DNA from: Chloroflexia bacterium SDU3-3
GTDB taxonomy: Bacteria; Chloroflexota; Chloroflexia; Chloroflexales; Roseiflexaceae
DNA length: 64,000 bases
NCBI GenBank assembly: GCA_009268125.1
Contig: WBOU01000003.1
Span: forward strand, 124,001 to 188,000
Direction of reading: 5' to 3'
How positions within the stretch are numbered: the first letter of the stretch is position 1; each line of letters opens with the position of its first letter. Below are positions 62,187-64,000 of the stretch, in pieces. Position numbers and translations under genes: made by a program. Below the pieces are notes generated by a model that did not search any database, was not told where the DNA came from, and saw nothing but the letters and a program-made list of their open reading frames with translations.

Positions 62187-63383
62187 ATGAGCCACATGAA
62201 CCAAGCATCTGTTCAGCAGCAGGCCCACGCCCAAGAATCGGGCGATGCGCGCATCCGCGTGCTGCTCTTCACCAACAGCATTGTGGTTGGCGGCATGGAG
62301 GAGCATGTCGAGCTGCTGGCCCGCGACCTCGACCGCCAGCAGTTCGAGGTCTACGCCATCTGCCCCGACTGGCCGCAGACCGCCCCGTTCGGCCAATCGC
62401 TCGCCAGGCTCGCCGACCGCTTCGCCATGTTCACCCCCGATCATCGCTACGGCCTGCTGAAGCTCTACCGCGACAGCATCCGGCTCTACCGGCAGATCCG
62501 CAGGTGGGGCATCCAGGTGATGCATATGCACTCCACCACCTACCGTGGCCAGTACTACGCGCTGCTGGCCGCACGGCTGGCCGGGGTGCGCGCTATCTAC
62601 GTCACCGAGCACCTCGCCCCCGAGCAGCGGCTGCCCCCGCTCGAACTGCTGACCCGCAACGCCTTCAGCGCGCTGGTCGACGGCATTGTCTGCGTGTCGC
62701 AGAAGAACTTCGCCGCCCGCGCCGCCCACATCTACACCCCCGCCGAGCGCACCACGGTGGTGAATAACGGGGTTGATCTTGGCGATTTTCCGCCGATCGA
62801 CCCGGCGACGCTGGCCAGCCTGCGCAAGCGCTACCGCATCCCCGCCCACGCGCAGGTGGTCGGCACCGCCGTGCGCTTCGAGCCTGAGAAAGGGCTAGAG
62901 TACCTGATCGACGCCATGCCCATCATCCGCAGCACCTGCCCAGACGCCTACTTTCTGATGGTGGGCGACGGCACGCTGCGCGCCCAGCTTGAGCGCCAGG
63001 TGGACGCGCTGGGAATGGGCGACTACGTCCGCTTTACCGGCTTCCAGGATGACCCTCGGCCCTTCCTGGGCCTGATGGATGCCTTCGTGCTGCCGGTGCC
63101 AGTCGGCTCGATGTCGATCGGGCTGCTTGAGGCCATGGCCATGCAGCGCGCGGTGGTGATGACCTTCGGCGGCACCGGCGAGGCTGTCATCCATGGCGAA
63201 AATGGATTCTGCGCCGAGCCGCGCAGCGCCGAGTCTATCGCGCTCTACGTCACCCAGCTCCTCAACGACCCAGCGCTGCGCATGCGGCTGGGCACAGCAG
63301 CGCGCCAGCGGATCGAGAGCGACTTCTCATCCCAGCAGGTCGCCGAGAAGCTCAGCCAGATCTATCGCCATGGCCGCAGCTAG
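62187..63383 (+). CDS. Glycosyltransferase family 4
   Basis: 398 residues. A polar head of about 20 residues, then VLLFTNSIVVGGMEEHVELLARDL (acceptor loop), a linker to VVGTAVRFEPEKGLEYLIDAMPII and YFLMVGDGTLRAQLERQV, and a donor region PVPVGSMSIGLLEAMAMQRAVVMTFGGTGEAV. Follows the aminotransferase by 21 bases. Probably adds the amino sugar made by the upstream genes. Confidence 0.92.
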   Translation: MSHMNQASVQQQAHAQESGDARIRVLLFTNSIVVGGMEEHVELLARDLDRQQFEVYAICPDWPQTAPFGQSLARLADRFAMFTPDHRYGLLKLYRDSIRLYRQIRRWGIQVMHMHSTTYRGQYYALLAARLAGVRAIYVTEHLAPEQRLPPLELLTRNAFSALVDGIVCVSQKNFAARAAHIYTPAERTTVVNNGVDLGDFPPIDPATLASLRKRYRIPAHAQVVGTAVRFEPEKGLEYLIDAMPIIRSTCPDAYFLMVGDGTLRAQLERQVDALGMGDYVRFTGFQDDPRPFLGLMDAFVLPVPVGSMSIGLLEAMAMQRAVVMTFGGTGEAVIHGENGFCAEPRSAESIALYVTQLLNDPALRMRLGTAARQRIESDFSSQQVAEKLSQIYRHGRS

Positions 63384-63395
63384 AGGATGCCGCAG

Positions 63396-64000
63396 ATGAC
63401 CTACCAGTTTGGCTTTGTGATGGACCAGATCGCAGGCCATATCACCACCTACAAGAACCTGCGGGCCGTGGCCAGCCAGCACGCCGACATCGCCGCCGAC
63501 TGGCACGAGATCGCCTACTACCGCGAGGGCGGGGCGATCGAGCGGCTGCGGAAGGCGCTGCCCTTCATCCCCGGCTACGCCACCGGCATCGCCCGCGCCA
63601 CCCAGGAGATGCGCCGCGCCGTGCGCAGCCGCCCCTACGACGCGCTCTACAACAACGCCTCGGTGTTCGTGTTCTTCAGCAAAACCTACCGGCGCATCCC
63701 CACCCTGATCGACTTCGACTCGACGCCCGTGCAGCTCGACCGCATGGAGGCCTACGGCGCGCAGCCCGACCCCGCACCTGTGGCCAAGCTCAAGTGGACG
63801 CTGACCCGCAGCGCCTACCAGAGCGCCGCGCTGCTCCAGGTCTGGTCGCGCTGGGTCAAAAGCTCGCTGATCGACGACTACCAGATCGACGCCGAGAAGA
63901 TCGTGATCAACCCTCCAGGGATCGACCTGAGCCTCTGGCAACCCGGCCCGCCCCGCGAGGAACAGGCGGGCCATCCGCTGCGCGTGCTGTTCGTGGGTGG
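63396..64000 (+). CDS. Probable glycosyltransferase (3' end outside window)
   Basis: At least 201 codons, open at the right edge. Start ATG at 63396, 12 bases after the preceding stop, with AGAGGA upstream. The visible part is the N-terminal domain of a GT-B protein (FGFVMDQIAGHITTYKNLRA, RPYDALYNNASVFVFFSK, YQSAALLQVWSRWVKSSLID, KIVINPPGIDLSLWQPG) and ends as the second Rossmann domain begins (LRVLFVGG). The PPGIDLSLW segment is typical of GT4 enzymes. Confidence 0.85.
   Translation, partial: MTYQFGFVMDQIAGHITTYKNLRAVASQHADIAADWHEIAYYREGGAIERLRKALPFIPGYATGIARATQEMRRAVRSRPYDALYNNASVFVFFSKTYRRIPTLIDFDSTPVQLDRMEAYGAQPDPAPVAKLKWTLTRSAYQSAALLQVWSRWVKSSLIDDYQIDAEKIVINPPGIDLSLWQPGPPREEQAGHPLRVLFVG

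Overview
The window is a GC-rich bacterial chromosome segment (visibly about 65-70% G+C outside a few islands). Several gene types together suggest a Chloroflexota, probably class Chloroflexia. These are a Ser/Thr kinase with a duplicated extracytoplasmic sensor, a MoxR/DUF58/DUF4129/DUF4350 operon, a giant MalT-like regulator ending in a BTAD domain, an MGDG-synthase-like glycosyltransferase, a VanW protein, and many dispersed 'accacgaaggcgcgaag'-type repeats. No rRNA, tRNA or CRISPR array was recognised. The taxonomic call is inference from gene content.

Layout: 1-5.6 kb holds a class A penicillin-binding protein (leaving the window on the left), a divergent Ser/Thr kinase and an alkyltransferase-like protein. 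5.8-12.2 kb is an operon of two related membrane proteins, DUF4129, DUF4350, a MoxR ATPase and DUF58. 12.0-18.8 kb is the most unusual part. It has three AT-rich RHS C-terminal tips, each followed by a small candidate immunity gene, and the tips are separated by partial copies of the 3' end of the neighbouring DUF58 gene. A long non-homologous hairpin lies between each tip and its candidate immunity gene. Remnants of further immunity-type genes follow up to 19.7 kb. 19.8-26.5 kb holds rfbB, a multidomain PGRP/amidase, tsaD and an acyltransferase.

26.6-40.3 kb is almost entirely minus strand and looks like a surface-glycan cluster: uridine kinase, three GT4 and one GT2 glycosyltransferases, a Wzm/Wzt ABC exporter, a GT9 (heptosyltransferase-type) enzyme, two methyltransferases, and GmhA-like and GmhB-like heptose enzymes. 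40.3-43.2 kb holds a YpdA-like flavoprotein between arrays of 128-bp and 218-bp tandem repeats. 43.3-48.4 kb carries a divergent MFS/LacI pair, a small protein, threonine dehydratase, a membrane-anchored protein and a 72-residue protein. The 1147-aa regulator occupies 48.5-52.0 kb.

52.5-64 kb (plus strand) holds a processive GT28 enzyme, a VanW-type protein, a protein of unknown function, and a nucleotide-sugar set. That set (hexapeptide acetyltransferase, Gfo/Idh/MocA dehydrogenase, two DegT aminotransferases, SDR epimerase) is of the kind that makes diacetamido sugars. Two glycosyltransferases follow, the last leaving the window on the right. Overall the window is dominated by cell-envelope building and by a polymorphic-toxin diversification locus.
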